A stretch of 64,000 nt of DNA from CAZFHA01 sp964518595 (lineage in GTDB: Bacteria > Bacillota > Clostridia > Saccharofermentanales > Saccharofermentanaceae): NCBI GenBank assembly GCA_964518595.1, contig CAZFHA010000001.1:1-64000 (forward strand), read 5' to 3'. Positions 25,694-35,291 of this stretch are shown here, piece after piece. A program made the translations under genes and the position numbers. The first letter of the stretch is position 1; the number at the start of each line of letters is the position of its first letter. Under the pieces are notes generated by a model that did not search any database, was not told where the DNA came from, and saw only the letters and a program-made list of their open reading frames with translations.

Positions 25694-26620
25694 TTAAATG
25701 TCCCGTCCAGTGGATGCTTCCTTCATCTGCAAAACAAAGGAAAGCCACACACCATCCTTCGGCTTCACCTGTGCCCATAAGTTACCACCCATTTTTCGTG
25801 CTAACTGTCGAGCTACAGTAAGTCCCAGTCCCGTTGCATTCTGTACCCTTGACGCATCACCGGTATAGAATCTTTCAAATAATACATTAGGATCACTTTC
25901 CTTATATTCAGCCACGTCATTTTCAAAAACAATCTGATAGTTTTCAGCTTTAACGTCTAAAAAGATAGTTAATGTGGTCTGAGCGTATTTACTTGTGTTG
26001 TCAAATAAATTTGTTAGAATTCTCTGCGTATCTGTCTTATCTCCAAGAACCCAGAGTGGCTGATCTGGCAATTCAATCTTCACTTGAAGAGAGCTAGAAA
26101 GTAAGCCATAATGACCTATGACTCCTTCCTTTATTAGGCGTCCAAGATCAAGAACCTCTATTTTTTGTTGGTATTCATCACTTTCTAATCTTGATAATTC
26201 ATAGAATTGCTGAATCAAATACTGTAATGAATTGGCTTTGCCAATAGCAATACTCAAAGATTTTTGATCTTCTTCGGATAAACACTCTGGGGCAATAAGC
26301 TTTAAATATCCTAATACAGAGGTCAATGGAGTTCGAAGGTCATGGCTCATGTTCTCCATTTGCCGCTTAAGTTCTTGCTCTCTTTGCCTACTAGTCAGAT
26401 CGCTTTTACGAACCGCATCTAGCAGTAAATTCAGTTGTGACAAGAGCTTTTCTAAATCCTTATCAGGGGCAGTAAAGGTAAAAATTCTATTCTCCCCTAC
26501 CATAGTAGCAATCTCTTCGGCTTCTTTCCCCGCCGAAGTAATGGAGGATTTGAGTAAATAATAGCGCCAAGCATAATAGCCACCTGCCAGAGCCAGTAAA
26601 CCTATCACTGCAATTATCAT
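25694..26620 (-). CDS. Sensor histidine kinase of the ABC transporter operon
   Basis: A 308-residue kinase with one N-terminal membrane segment (MIIAVIGLLALAGGYYAWRY), an H-box MSHDLRTPLTSVLGYL, an N-box NLFDNTSKYAQ and a G2 box TGLGLTVARQLARKMGG. There is no extracellular sensor domain, as in intramembrane-sensing kinases of peptide antibiotic resistance systems. The ATG at 26620 has TGGAGG upstream, so the 40-residue extension is not used. It is the last gene of the operon response regulator, ATPase, permease, kinase. Confidence 0.88.
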   Translation of the reverse strand: MIIAVIGLLALAGGYYAWRYYLLKSSITSAGKEAEEIATMVGENRIFTFTAPDKDLEKLLSQLNLLLDAVRKSDLTSRQREQELKRQMENMSHDLRTPLTSVLGYLKLIAPECLSEEDQKSLSIAIGKANSLQYLIQQFYELSRLESDEYQQKIEVLDLGRLIKEGVIGHYGLLSSSLQVKIELPDQPLWVLGDKTDTQRILTNLFDNTSKYAQTTLTIFLDVKAENYQIVFENDVAEYKESDPNVLFERFYTGDASRVQNATGLGLTVARQLARKMGGNLWAQVKPKDGVWLSFVLQMKEASTGRDI

Positions 26621-26639
26621 CTTGCGTCCTCCACATAGT

Positions 26640-26680
26640 GCAAATCCAGACTTTATTATATAGCTAAAGTCTGGATTTGC
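26640..26680 (-). other. Perfect 16-bp intercistronic hairpin before the kinase gene
   Basis: GCAAATCCAGACTTTA (26640-26655) and TAAAGTCTGGATTTGC (26665-26680) are perfect complements around a 9-base loop. The hairpin lies between the permease stop and the kinase ribosome binding site. No T run follows on the minus strand, so it is not a standard terminator; it could lower read-through into the kinase gene or stabilise the upstream message. Confidence 0.75.
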
Positions 26681-26714
26681 ATGATTAAACTTTCGATAAA
26701 ATCTACCTTTAGCT

Positions 26715-27488
26715 TTAAACTTCTTTTTTACGGAAGCCAATTACACCCATTAAACCAAAGAGAACTATAGAAGACAATCCAGCCACTAGTACCCGCACTA
26801 AACCATCAGGAGTATTCCAAAATACATCTAACTCTGTCGAGGAAATAGAAACTTCCTGATAGAGTATGTTAGTAGGCATCCATCGAGCAATTTCATGGAA
26901 AAATCCGACCCTAAGTCCAAGAAACGCCGAAATATTTGGTAAAATAAATACGATAGTAACCCAAAGAGTTCCAGATATAATTATATTATCAACCAGCCGC
27001 ACTAATGCCACAGCTAAGACTACCATTCCAATGGTAGAGGGAAGAATAGCAGCAATACCCTTTAGCATAATTTGCAGCGCCTCTATGCCATCTCCTTCCA
27101 ACAGCAGCAGAGCACTCCCGACATAAAAAATTAATGCTATAGCCATAATAATAAAGCCGATTGTGGAAGATATAATATACTGACTTACGATAATCTTTTT
27201 GCGATCTAATCCAAAGGAGATACTGTTTCCCAGTATGCCTTGCTTTTTATTGTCGGCAAAAAGTATAGCCACTACCATCGCTCCAAGAGTAAAAAAAGTC
27301 GGTAACATAGAAAGTATATTACTAAAAGAAAAACGAATGGTTCCATAGGGGAAATTGGGCTCTATTTGATTAAATGCAAATAGAAGGATATTTAATCCTA
27401 CCGCCAAGAGAGAAAGAATGGCGGCATACAAAAAGATATTTTTCCCTCTAAGTATTCGAAAAAACTCACTTTTCATATAATTAATCAT
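26715..27488 (-). CDS. ABC-2 type transporter permease
   Basis: A 257-residue permease with six likely membrane segments in the ABC-2 arrangement (about 18-40, 55-75, 105-130, 140-165, 170-190 and 230-252). The opening FFRILRGKNIFLYAAIL is typical of export permeases for bacitracin, lantibiotics or similar compounds. The start overlaps the ATPase stop by 8 bases. It should pair with the ATPase encoded upstream. Confidence 0.85.
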   Translation of the reverse strand: MINYMKSEFFRILRGKNIFLYAAILSLLAVGLNILLFAFNQIEPNFPYGTIRFSFSNILSMLPTFFTLGAMVVAILFADNKKQGILGNSISFGLDRKKIIVSQYIISSTIGFIIMAIALIFYVGSALLLLEGDGIEALQIMLKGIAAILPSTIGMVVLAVALVRLVDNIIISGTLWVTIVFILPNISAFLGLRVGFFHEIARWMPTNILYQEVSISSTELDVFWNTPDGLVRVLVAGLSSIVLFGLMGVIGFRKKEV

Positions 27489-28407
27489 GGCTACTATCCT
27501 CCTTGTTTAAATCCATATAGTATTCTTCTAAGGTAAGTTTTTTCTTATTCAGACGATAAATATCCAAGCTGTATTTACTGGCCAATTGGCTAAACACTTC
27601 AACGGGCTGTTGCGCTTCTAGTATCCGTAAACTGCGATCCGGCATTACTCTATAGGCGATTGATCCAAGATTTTGTTCTAGGAGAACGCTATAACGTTCT
27701 GGATCAGAAACAAGAATTTCAATATAATCTGAGCAAGTAGACTCTAATTCTTGAGCAGAAAGTTCTCGTACAAGTTTTCCGCGGTTCAAAAAGCCATAGC
27801 GAGTTGCCAACTGCTCCATTTCACTCAAAATATGACTAGACAAGAGAAGGGTGATATTTTTTTCCTCTTTCAATCCTTTTAGTAACTGGCGTATTTCAAT
27901 AATGCCACTGGGATCAAGTCCATTGATAGGCTCGTCCAAAACCAAAAGCTCCGGCTCGCCCAAGAGTGCAACCGCTAGTCCATAGCGCTGTTTCATCCCC
28001 ATTGAAAGACTTTTGCAGGGCTTCTTACGGGCATCGTAAAGATTGACTCTTTTTAAAATTCTAGTAACGGATTCAGAGTGGGGAATCCCTCTTTGCAGAC
28101 GACAATACTCCAAATTTGTCTCTACAGATAGATTAGGATAAAACCCCGGATCTTCGATAAGCATTCCTAGGCGATTTCTTTGTTTTTCAAGCTGTCTTGG
28201 CTCTTCCTGACCAAACAAAGAAAAATCACCGCTACTTGCAAAAGTCTGACCGGACAAGAGTTTAAATAGTGTTGTCTTTCCAGCACCATTGTTACCCACT
28301 AGTCCATAAATTTCACCGCGTTTTATGGTAATGTCAACTTTATTTAAAGCTATTACATTTCCATATTTTTTCGTGAGTTTACTTGTAGATACTATTATGT
28401 CCTTCAT
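27481..28407 (-). CDS. ABC transporter ATPase (BcrA-like)
   Basis: A 308-residue nucleotide-binding protein with Walker A GNNGAGKTTLF, a signature SLSMGMKQRYGLA, Walker B LLVLDEPINGLDPSG and the H-loop LLSSHILSEME. The extra C-terminal domain of about 90 residues is typical of bacitracin/lantibiotic-type exporters. Together with the following permease and the flanking two-component genes, the operon looks like a self-protection or peptide-sensing system. The substrate is unknown. Confidence 0.9.
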   Translation of the reverse strand: MKDIIVSTSKLTKKYGNVIALNKVDITIKRGEIYGLVGNNGAGKTTLFKLLSGQTFASSGDFSLFGQEEPRQLEKQRNRLGMLIEDPGFYPNLSVETNLEYCRLQRGIPHSESVTRILKRVNLYDARKKPCKSLSMGMKQRYGLAVALLGEPELLVLDEPINGLDPSGIIEIRQLLKGLKEEKNITLLLSSHILSEMEQLATRYGFLNRGKLVRELSAQELESTCSDYIEILVSDPERYSVLLEQNLGSIAYRVMPDRSLRILEAQQPVEVFSQLASKYSLDIYRLNKKKLTLEEYYMDLNKEDSSHD

Positions 28408-28504
28408 CTGTCACCCTCCTTCTAGGCACTTCAATTCTTACCCTAAGTATAGAATTTCCCTAGTAAAGAAGTACTTAAGAAAAGCTAAAGAATGTATAAA
28501 GAAT

Positions 28505-29209
28505 TCAGTCAAGGGTATCATCCATTTTAAAACCAATCCCCCAGACAGTTTTGATAAAATCTTTCTCCCCATCAATCGATGCTAATTTTTTTCTAAGATT
28601 ACTCACGTGAACATTTACAGTATTATCTTCACCATAATACCCCTGCTGCCAAACCATCTCATAGAGTTTTTCTCTTGAAAATACTTTGTGTGGTTCGCGA
28701 ATAAGAATAAGTAATATTTCATACTCATAATTAGTCAAGAAAACTTCCTTACCCTTTACTGTTACTTTTCGTGACTCGGTTAAGAGATTGATATCATTAT
28801 AGTGATAAGCCTCGTCTGTTATTTGTTTATCCACACCCTGATATCTTCTTAGGCAAGCATACACTCGCGCTAAGACTTCTTCAGCTGCGAAAGGTTTCGT
28901 AATATAATCATCAGCTCCTAACCGAAGAGTATCAACCTTGTTTTTAAGATCGATTTTAGCTGAAATGATGATGATGGGTAGTGTGAGTAGCTTATTTTGC
29001 CGGATATCAATAATCAGTGATTCTCCACTGATGCCAGGAATCATTAAGTCTAACAGAATTAAGTCAAAGGAATTAGCCTCTATCCGCAACTGAGCCTCGC
29101 TACCTGAAAAGGCGGGAGTAACACTGTAGCCATCATTCTTTAGCCAATAGCAAAGTAAGTTATTAATATCTACATCATCTTCCACCACTAAAATAGATTC
29201 TTTCGCCAT
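28505..29209 (-). CDS. OmpR-family response regulator
   Basis: A 234-residue response regulator with a receiver domain (VVEDDVDINNLL, phosphoacceptor Asp in DLILLDLMIPG, Lys in YITKPF) and a C-terminal winged helix (LTNYEYEILLILIREPHKVF, GEDNTVNVHVSNLRKKL). It is the first gene of the operon and is expected to be activated by the kinase encoded at its end, controlling the ABC transporter. Confidence 0.92.
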   Translation of the reverse strand: MAKESILVVEDDVDINNLLCYWLKNDGYSVTPAFSGSEAQLRIEANSFDLILLDLMIPGISGESLIIDIRQNKLLTLPIIIISAKIDLKNKVDTLRLGADDYITKPFAAEEVLARVYACLRRYQGVDKQITDEAYHYNDINLLTESRKVTVKGKEVFLTNYEYEILLILIREPHKVFSREKLYEMVWQQGYYGEDNTVNVHVSNLRKKLASIDGEKDFIKTVWGIGFKMDDTLD

Positions 29210-29339
29210 GCTATCACTCTCTTATTTCTATAATCAGCTCTAGTTTGGGGTAATGTACTCCATTATATCCCATTTTGGGGGCGAGTATGTGTTAGAATCA
29301 ACTCAACATATTGATTTGGCTATTTTTACAGGAGAGTAA

Positions 29340-29592
29340 ATGAGAAGGATAATAGTATTTTTTATTTCAATACTCTTTTCGGTTTCTGGATTGACTACTA
29401 CCATTCTTGCTTTATCAGATTCCAAGTCTGACGCTATCCAAAAGCTGCTAGATGATGCTTGTTATATATCAGGTGTGCCTGGAATGTCTTTATAGTCTCC
29501 CTAGCGCATTAATTGCCGCCCTTCTATTTAGTGGGTCTTTTACCTGGTTTATTTATAGTGGGAGTTATCAGGGAAAGACTAAAAAAGCTTAA
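29340..29592 (+). pseudogene. Internally deleted serine hydrolase (beta-lactamase family) gene
   Basis: After AGGAGAG the frame encodes a signal peptide (MRRIIVFFISILFSVSG) and then AIQKLLDDACYISGVPGMSL, which is the start of a CubicO/beta-lactamase-type serine hydrolase, and stops at TAG 29493-29495. Directly after, in another frame, LPSALIAALLFSG and a polar Lys-rich end close at a TAA at 29590-29592. This could be the C-terminal membrane segment of the same protein. The catalytic SxxK region is missing, so the gene is dead. The C-terminal assignment is weaker than the N-terminal one. Confidence 0.5.
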
Positions 29593-29598
29593 AGTAAC

Positions 29599-30903
29599 CT
29601 ACCCCTTCTCCTTCAGTCGAGGCAATACTAAAATCACTACTAGCAGAGATAAAAGATACAATAATGCCCCACCCAGCATTAAGGCCTGGGTATTCTGAAG
29701 ACTAAGCCCTCCCAGAGTAAAAACACTATTTTCCGTTGCCAACATAAAATTTCGCCCTACAGTGGCACTAAGTAAACCAGCCAAGGTAAGAACTGTGGTA
29801 TAAAAGCCCAGAAAGCCTGACTGATTCTGCTCCGGCAAATACGTAAAAGGCAACATGCCGATCACAATATTGGAAGCCGGAGTAAAGCAACCGGCAATGA
29901 TTACCGCGATGGGATAGAGAAATAAGCGGTCTTGGCTGGTCAGGCCGAACATAGTAAAGGTAAAAGCTTGAAAAACAAAGATAATGATGCAAGGCAACCG
30001 CCAGGATTTGTAGGCAATCACTTTACGCCAAAGCGGCGTAAATAGTAGAGAAAGAGGCATACTAATGAAACCCAACAGAAAAATATAAGAGTAATCCATC
30101 TTTAATTCTTGCAGTTGATAGGCCAAAAAATATGGCCCTGGCAATCCGGCGCAGAAGCCCCAAAGACTGCAAATCAGAATACAAAGCATAAAGGGTTTAT
30201 TGAAAATCGGAGCCAAAAACATCTTCTTAAAGCCAACGGCGTGTACTGGCGGCACGGGTTTTTCCGGCAAACGGATCAAGCAGTAAATGTCTAAAACGAT
30301 AAATATACCGGCAATGGCACGTAAAATGGTGAAACCTAATAGATCTTGCCCCGCTGCCCGATAGATGTCTAATAATTTTGTTGCCCCCAACATGATTGTG
30401 GGTATAAGAATCGTTCCAACCAGTTGTACAATGGAAAAATAGTCCACCCGCTTCTCTTCTGGTATAAGGTTAATATGCCAGGCAGAATAACCAGGAGCGA
30501 CTAAGGAGTTAATAAAACCCAGCCCAATCACAGCTATAAAGAGCAATTGGGTCTTCTGATCCACCGCAAAGGGAAGAAAAGGAATCGCTCCAATGATAAA
30601 TAAGTTAACAATACCGGAAAAAATTCTAATCTTTATGAGAAGACTCTTTCGCCGGGGAAAACGCTCCAGCACTAAGGGTGAAAAGAACTGGCAAAGATTG
30701 ATCAGCGCACCGGCGATAGCAAATAACCCCAAGAGCCCGTTATCCGCCTGCAAGTATATCAGTAGTCCGGTAAAAATACTGCCCCCCATAAGGTTTCCGG
30801 CAACATTACAAGATTGGGCTGTCCCAATAACATAGTTTCGATTCCTATCATCTTCATCTTTGGGGCGTAGCCAAAGGAGTCGACGTTTTAACATGCTTAT
30901 CAT
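29599..30903 (-). CDS. MFS transporter
   Basis: A 434-residue membrane protein with about 12 hydrophobic segments and a central cytoplasmic loop. It opens with a basic stretch and RNYVIGTAQSCNVAGNLMGG, and has the loop pattern RFPRRKSLLIKIRI after the second segment, typical of the major facilitator superfamily. Relatives are found near carbohydrate genes and lack an assigned substrate. It lies downstream of the glycan operon terminator, so it may be independent, although uptake or efflux of a sugar product is possible. Confidence 0.8.
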   Translation of the reverse strand: MISMLKRRLLWLRPKDEDDRNRNYVIGTAQSCNVAGNLMGGSIFTGLLIYLQADNGLLGLFAIAGALINLCQFFSPLVLERFPRRKSLLIKIRIFSGIVNLFIIGAIPFLPFAVDQKTQLLFIAVIGLGFINSLVAPGYSAWHINLIPEEKRVDYFSIVQLVGTILIPTIMLGATKLLDIYRAAGQDLLGFTILRAIAGIFIVLDIYCLIRLPEKPVPPVHAVGFKKMFLAPIFNKPFMLCILICSLWGFCAGLPGPYFLAYQLQELKMDYSYIFLLGFISMPLSLLFTPLWRKVIAYKSWRLPCIIIFVFQAFTFTMFGLTSQDRLFLYPIAVIIAGCFTPASNIVIGMLPFTYLPEQNQSGFLGFYTTVLTLAGLLSATVGRNFMLATENSVFTLGGLSLQNTQALMLGGALLYLLSLLVVILVLPRLKEKG

Positions 30904-31018
30904 AAGCCGGGGTCCTCTTCTTTTTGAGATGATTTACAAGTTGAATTGAGCAAATTATAGCACTAAGTAGAGTAGATATCTGGCTGATACCTGAAAAAAA
31001 CTTGAGCACACCTTGAAA

Positions 31019-31052
31019 CTGCCCGCAAACGAAAAAACTCGCTTGCGGGCAG
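31019..31052 (-). terminator. Terminator of the glycan operon
   Basis: CTGCCCGCAA (31019-31028) and TTGCGGGCAG (31043-31052) form a perfect 10-bp GC-rich stem. It lies 28 bases after the GH130 stop on the minus strand, with only a short T run after it. It separates the glycan operon from the MFS gene. Confidence 0.6.
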
Positions 31053-31079
31053 GACAGGGCAGTGGGTTTAGTTAAAAGA

Positions 31080-32069
31080 TTAGAGAGAATTGGCCTTAAG
31101 CCATGGAATCAGTTCATCAATGGTAGTGAAAGCCAATCCGGTAACGGTATCAGCACAGCCGTAATAGATGGCAATCCGCCCGGTGTCGGCATCGGTAAGG
31201 GCAGCACAGGGAAAAGCCACATTGGGTACATCACCCACACACTCATAGAGAGTTTGTGGTGTTAATAGGTAAGGCTTACTGCGGTAAAGGACTTTCCAGG
31301 GCTTTTCTAAATCTAGTAAAGCCGCACCAAAAGCATAGACAAAGCCATTACAACTATTTAATACCCCATGGTAAATCAGCAGCCAGCCTTCATCGGTTTC
31401 GATGGGTACGGGGCCAGGTCCGACCTTTTTTGATTGCCAGGCCGAATCATTACCACCAACGGTGGTCATCACGTGACGATGTTTTCCCCAGAAGGTAAGA
31501 TCCGGGCTCTCGCTATAGAAAATGTCGCCAAAAGGTGTATGACCGGTGTCGCTGGGTCGACTCAGCATAGCATAGTTTCCATTAATTTTTCTGGGAAATA
31601 GAACACCATTTCGGTTGTAAGGCAGGAAGGCATTCTCCATTTGGGTAAAACTTTTAAAATCTTCCGTTACACCTATGCCAATGGTAGGGCCGTGATAACC
31701 ATTACACCAGCAGACATAATACTTATCCTCGATTTTTATACAGCGGGGATCATAGCGGTGCTCATTGTAGCGAATTTCCTCTTCTTCACATTTGAAGTCA
31801 ATGGGTTCGTGATCAATATTCCAGTGAATACCGTCATCACTAAAACCAGCAAAAATATCCATGCTCCGTGATTTACTATCACAGCGAAAAACACCTGCAT
31901 ATTTGCCGCCATATGGCACAACAGCACTGTTAAAAATACTGTTTGAACTGGGAATGGCATCTCTTTCAATAACAGGGTTATTACTATAGCGCCAGATTAC
32001 CTCTTTGCACTGCGCCGGTTTTTCTTCCCAGGGCATATTTTTCAGAGCATCTCCAATGATTTTTGTCAT
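31080..32069 (-). CDS. GH130 beta-1,4-mannoside phosphorylase
   Basis: A 329-residue five-bladed propeller enzyme of family GH130. Blade motifs include ERDAIPSSNSIFNSAVVPYGG, DIFAGFSDDGIHW, RYDPRCIKIEDKYYV (with the conserved Asp before PR), and GWLLIYHGV. GH130 enzymes split beta-mannosides by phosphorolysis to mannose 1-phosphate; the group acting on Man-beta-1,4-GlcNAc releases GlcNAc from the N-glycan core. The neighbouring alpha-mannosidase, fucosidase and hexosaminidase favour that substrate over plant mannan. No signal peptide, so it is cytoplasmic. Exact subfamily is not provable by eye. Confidence 0.85.
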   Translation of the reverse strand: MTKIIGDALKNMPWEEKPAQCKEVIWRYSNNPVIERDAIPSSNSIFNSAVVPYGGKYAGVFRCDSKSRSMDIFAGFSDDGIHWNIDHEPIDFKCEEEEIRYNEHRYDPRCIKIEDKYYVCWCNGYHGPTIGIGVTEDFKSFTQMENAFLPYNRNGVLFPRKINGNYAMLSRPSDTGHTPFGDIFYSESPDLTFWGKHRHVMTTVGGNDSAWQSKKVGPGPVPIETDEGWLLIYHGVLNSCNGFVYAFGAALLDLEKPWKVLYRSKPYLLTPQTLYECVGDVPNVAFPCAALTDADTGRIAIYYGCADTVTGLAFTTIDELIPWLKANSL

Positions 32070-32139
32070 TTTGTTTTTGCCTCCATCTTCACTTTTTTCA
32101 CTGTTACTAGATCTAAATCGCGTTCTACTACAACATGTC

Positions 32140-35100
32140 TCAGCAAAACTTCAAGGTCACAATCTCAAAGGGCTTTATTTCCAGAGTTAATCTACTACTG
32201 TCTCTACCTAAAGAGCGGATTGGACGTTCCAGCAAATCACACTCCCAGACTTCTTTAAAAGTCTCATGCCACTGCAGCTTTACAGTTTTACGCGTATTAT
32301 GATTTTCAACTACACGGACTATGCAGCCATCCAAAGCCTCTGCTTTCTTAATGGTTTCCACTACCACATGGTCAGTATCTACTGCCAGCAAGGAAGTAAA
32401 GGCGTCTTTGCCCTTGTCTTCGGTTTTGGATACTGCCTTTAAGGGCTGGTTAAGACTGTAGCTTAAAGGAATGGTAGCCGCCGAAGAATGGTCATGGAGG
32501 TGAGGATACAGGGTGTAAATAAAGTGATGTTCTTCTTGGTCGGTCACCGGATTCGGTACAATACCGGATTTAAGTAGGGTCAAGCACATTTTGTTTTTCT
32601 CTGCTGAATGACCATACTTACTGTCATTTAATAGGGAGACACCATAATCCCCTTCTGACATGTCCATCCATTTGTGACCACAGACCTCAAAGCGAGCCTG
32701 ATCCCAAGAAGTATTCTTCACCACCGGACGTGTAGTTTCACCATACTGGATGTCATAGGTGGCTGTATGAGCATTAAGATTAACATCGAATTCGGCCTTA
32801 AGTAGAACTTGATGCTGTTTCCAGTCAATGAAAGTTTCAAAGTCGATACCCTCTTTTTGGGCATAGAAATGAATCAACTGCTTAATTGTAGATTGGGCAA
32901 AAGTACGCTCAATTTCTAAGGTTGCCCGCACCGGCCCATTTTCAATCCAGGTGGCTTTCGTAAGCTGATTTACCGGCCAGGGCTTCTCCGTATAGTACAC
33001 ATCAATATCCCAGTTATCATAGTTCATGGGCTTATCTTCATAGGCCACCAGACGATTAGCCTTGCCGCCTTGGGGCAGAACCTGACGCTGGGCTTTTTTA
33101 TCCAGCAAACTAACAATCTCATAATCCTCATCAAAAACCACATCATAAAAGGGGGTTTCAATGGCTTTCTCTGTCATGATGAAAGGAGAAGCCGGTGCTT
33201 GGCTACTACCTTGGACGGTTTGGAAGTATCTCCATCCCTTGGAAGGAATTTCGCCTACAAAAGCAATACTCTTACCATCGTGTGTCTGCTGAACGGCAAT
33301 AGTCTCTCCGGTGGTGGCCTTTAGCCCTTCCACCTTATCCTCCCAAATAACCAAGTCATTACGGGGAAAGGAGAGGGTATTAAATACTACTAAATCACCT
33401 TTATTAGCAGCAGTATGAGCAGCAATCCTTTTCAAAAGCTCTGCTATTAAAGCTTCCAATTGATTTTCAAGAGCTTCATACTCTTCCTTGGTAACGTCAT
33501 AAACTTCCTTAATGCTGCTACCGGGCAAAATGTCGTGGAATTGATTGGTTAAAACCATTTCCCAACTTTCATCCAGTAAAGCTTTAGGATAAGGCACGCC
33601 ATATTTTTCTGCCCAGAGAGAAAGCATCTCCGCTTCTTGCAACAGGTTTTCGCAGCGGCGATTGCTTTTTTTATTTCGCGCCATTGAAGTATAGGTTCCG
33701 CGGTGATATTCCAAATAAAGTTCGCCATACCAACGAGGTAAGGCTGGGTCATTTTCTAGGCGCTGATACAGCTCGTCAAAATATTGTCGGCTAGAGGCAA
33801 ACCGCACCTGAGGCGTTCCGGCCAGACCGGCTTGCATCCGCTCTCCAATTTCAATCATTTCTCGGGTAGTGCCACCACCGCCATCTCCATAACCATAAGA
33901 AATCAGCACATCTTGGTTTAAGGCTTTTTGCTGGTAACGATCCCAGGTACGCATGACAGAGACACCGTCCAGAAGCCCATTATAGGTTGTGAAAAAGCTA
34001 TCTTTACTTTGATCTGAATTCTGCGTAGTGATCAAATGGGTAAAAATCTCCGTGCCATCAATCCCCTCCCACTGAAAGGTATCGTAGGGAAATTTATTCA
34101 CTTGATTCCAAGCAATTTTTGTAGTCATAAAGTAGTCTATGCCACTTTTTTTCATGATCTGGGGCAAGTTAGCCGAGTAGCCAAAAACATCCGGCAGCCA
34201 AACAACTTTGCAATCATAGCCAAATTCTTCTTGGAAAAATTTCTTACCGACCAAAAGTTGACGCACAAGAGACTCACCCGAAGTTACGTTACAGTCAGCT
34301 TCAACCCACATACCACCTTCAACTTCCCAGCGGCCTTCTTTGACCCGGGCTTTGATTTGTTCATATACTTCTGGATAGCGTTCCTTTACAAACTTATAAA
34401 GTACCGGCTGACTGGACATGAAAATATAATCTGGATACTCCCGCATGAGTTCCAACACGGTAGAGAAACTGCGCACAGCTTTTTCCCGAGTCTGAGCAAC
34501 GGTCCACCACCAAGCAATGTCAATATGGGTATGCCCCACACAAGTAGCTACCACATCTGTTCCAATCAGTTTTTCGTAGAGCTCTCGGGTAGTAAACTCT
34601 TGAGCCTTTCCCACCGAAGCCATAAAAGCCTCATCTTGGGGATTTTTCAGATCCAGCAGGTTGATAGCACCGGTTAAAGCTTTCTCTAAACGCAGACGGT
34701 TCATGTCCTCTTCCGGCATCCAGCTCATGACTTGATTCGCTGTGAGCAAATCATAATAAAGCTTGTTGATAGCCGGATCACGTTCTTGAAGACAGGCGAA
34801 GAAAGAGATATCCGAATGGTCACGAGGTGCATCATGGGTGCCGCTGCCAGTATAGGCCTGGATATCAATAGTAAATTCTTGACCAGCCTTTGCCTTAGAA
34901 CAAACCAGCACTTCCTGATGATTGGCATCAACCCCCTGAAGGACTTCTCCATCTACAAAAATTAACATCTGCGGCGTAACCGCATCCCAGTACGTCACAT
35001 TGGTTCCAATCTTTAACCAGAGTGCTTTACCATCCAGTTCTGCAGGTACAGTTATTTTTTTCCGAAACCAATAGTGAGCAGCCGGTCCGTGCCAATAGTC

Positions 35101-35268
35101 TTTGCTGGTATCAAAGGTCTGCCAAGGTGCTTCTGCCTTCTCAGCCTCCGAAGGGGTAAGAAAAAAGCCCTTCTTACTCTCCCATAGTTCTTCTGGAAAG
35201 GAGTTACGTACAGTCAGTCTGTTTAAATCCCGTAAGATCACCTGTACCCGTTCTTTTACATAGTTCAT
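32140..35268 (-). CDS. GH38 alpha-mannosidase
   Basis: A 1042-residue enzyme with an N-terminal beta domain and a GH38 catalytic domain. Zinc ligands are visible as His248 and Asp250 in HTHIDIAWWW. The nucleophile is likely Asp325 in WVEADCNVTSGES, with Asp360 in WLPDVFGYSANLPQI. The helical middle domain (HDILPGSSIKEVYD) and the C-terminal beta domains follow. It removes alpha-linked mannose from N-glycans in the cytoplasm; no signal peptide is present. The ATG follows AAGGAGAAGACAGCAA. It precedes GH130 in the operon, which fits the order of reactions. Confidence 0.94.
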   Translation of the reverse strand: MNYVKERVQVILRDLNRLTVRNSFPEELWESKKGFFLTPSEAEKAEAPWQTFDTSKDYWHGPAAHYWFRKKITVPAELDGKALWLKIGTNVTYWDAVTPQMLIFVDGEVLQGVDANHQEVLVCSKAKAGQEFTIDIQAYTGSGTHDAPRDHSDISFFACLQERDPAINKLYYDLLTANQVMSWMPEEDMNRLRLEKALTGAINLLDLKNPQDEAFMASVGKAQEFTTRELYEKLIGTDVVATCVGHTHIDIAWWWTVAQTREKAVRSFSTVLELMREYPDYIFMSSQPVLYKFVKERYPEVYEQIKARVKEGRWEVEGGMWVEADCNVTSGESLVRQLLVGKKFFQEEFGYDCKVVWLPDVFGYSANLPQIMKKSGIDYFMTTKIAWNQVNKFPYDTFQWEGIDGTEIFTHLITTQNSDQSKDSFFTTYNGLLDGVSVMRTWDRYQQKALNQDVLISYGYGDGGGGTTREMIEIGERMQAGLAGTPQVRFASSRQYFDELYQRLENDPALPRWYGELYLEYHRGTYTSMARNKKSNRRCENLLQEAEMLSLWAEKYGVPYPKALLDESWEMVLTNQFHDILPGSSIKEVYDVTKEEYEALENQLEALIAELLKRIAAHTAANKGDLVVFNTLSFPRNDLVIWEDKVEGLKATTGETIAVQQTHDGKSIAFVGEIPSKGWRYFQTVQGSSQAPASPFIMTEKAIETPFYDVVFDEDYEIVSLLDKKAQRQVLPQGGKANRLVAYEDKPMNYDNWDIDVYYTEKPWPVNQLTKATWIENGPVRATLEIERTFAQSTIKQLIHFYAQKEGIDFETFIDWKQHQVLLKAEFDVNLNAHTATYDIQYGETTRPVVKNTSWDQARFEVCGHKWMDMSEGDYGVSLLNDSKYGHSAEKNKMCLTLLKSGIVPNPVTDQEEHHFIYTLYPHLHDHSSAATIPLSYSLNQPLKAVSKTEDKGKDAFTSLLAVDTDHVVVETIKKAEALDGCIVRVVENHNTRKTVKLQWHETFKEVWECDLLERPIRSLGRDSSRLTLEIKPFEIVTLKFC

Positions 35269-35291
35269 TTGCTGTCTTCTCCTTCAATCGG

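Noticed and set aside
34036..34677. 213-codon plus-strand reading frame
   Set aside because: It lies fully opposite the GH38 gene, has no ribosome binding site and no recognisable family pattern.
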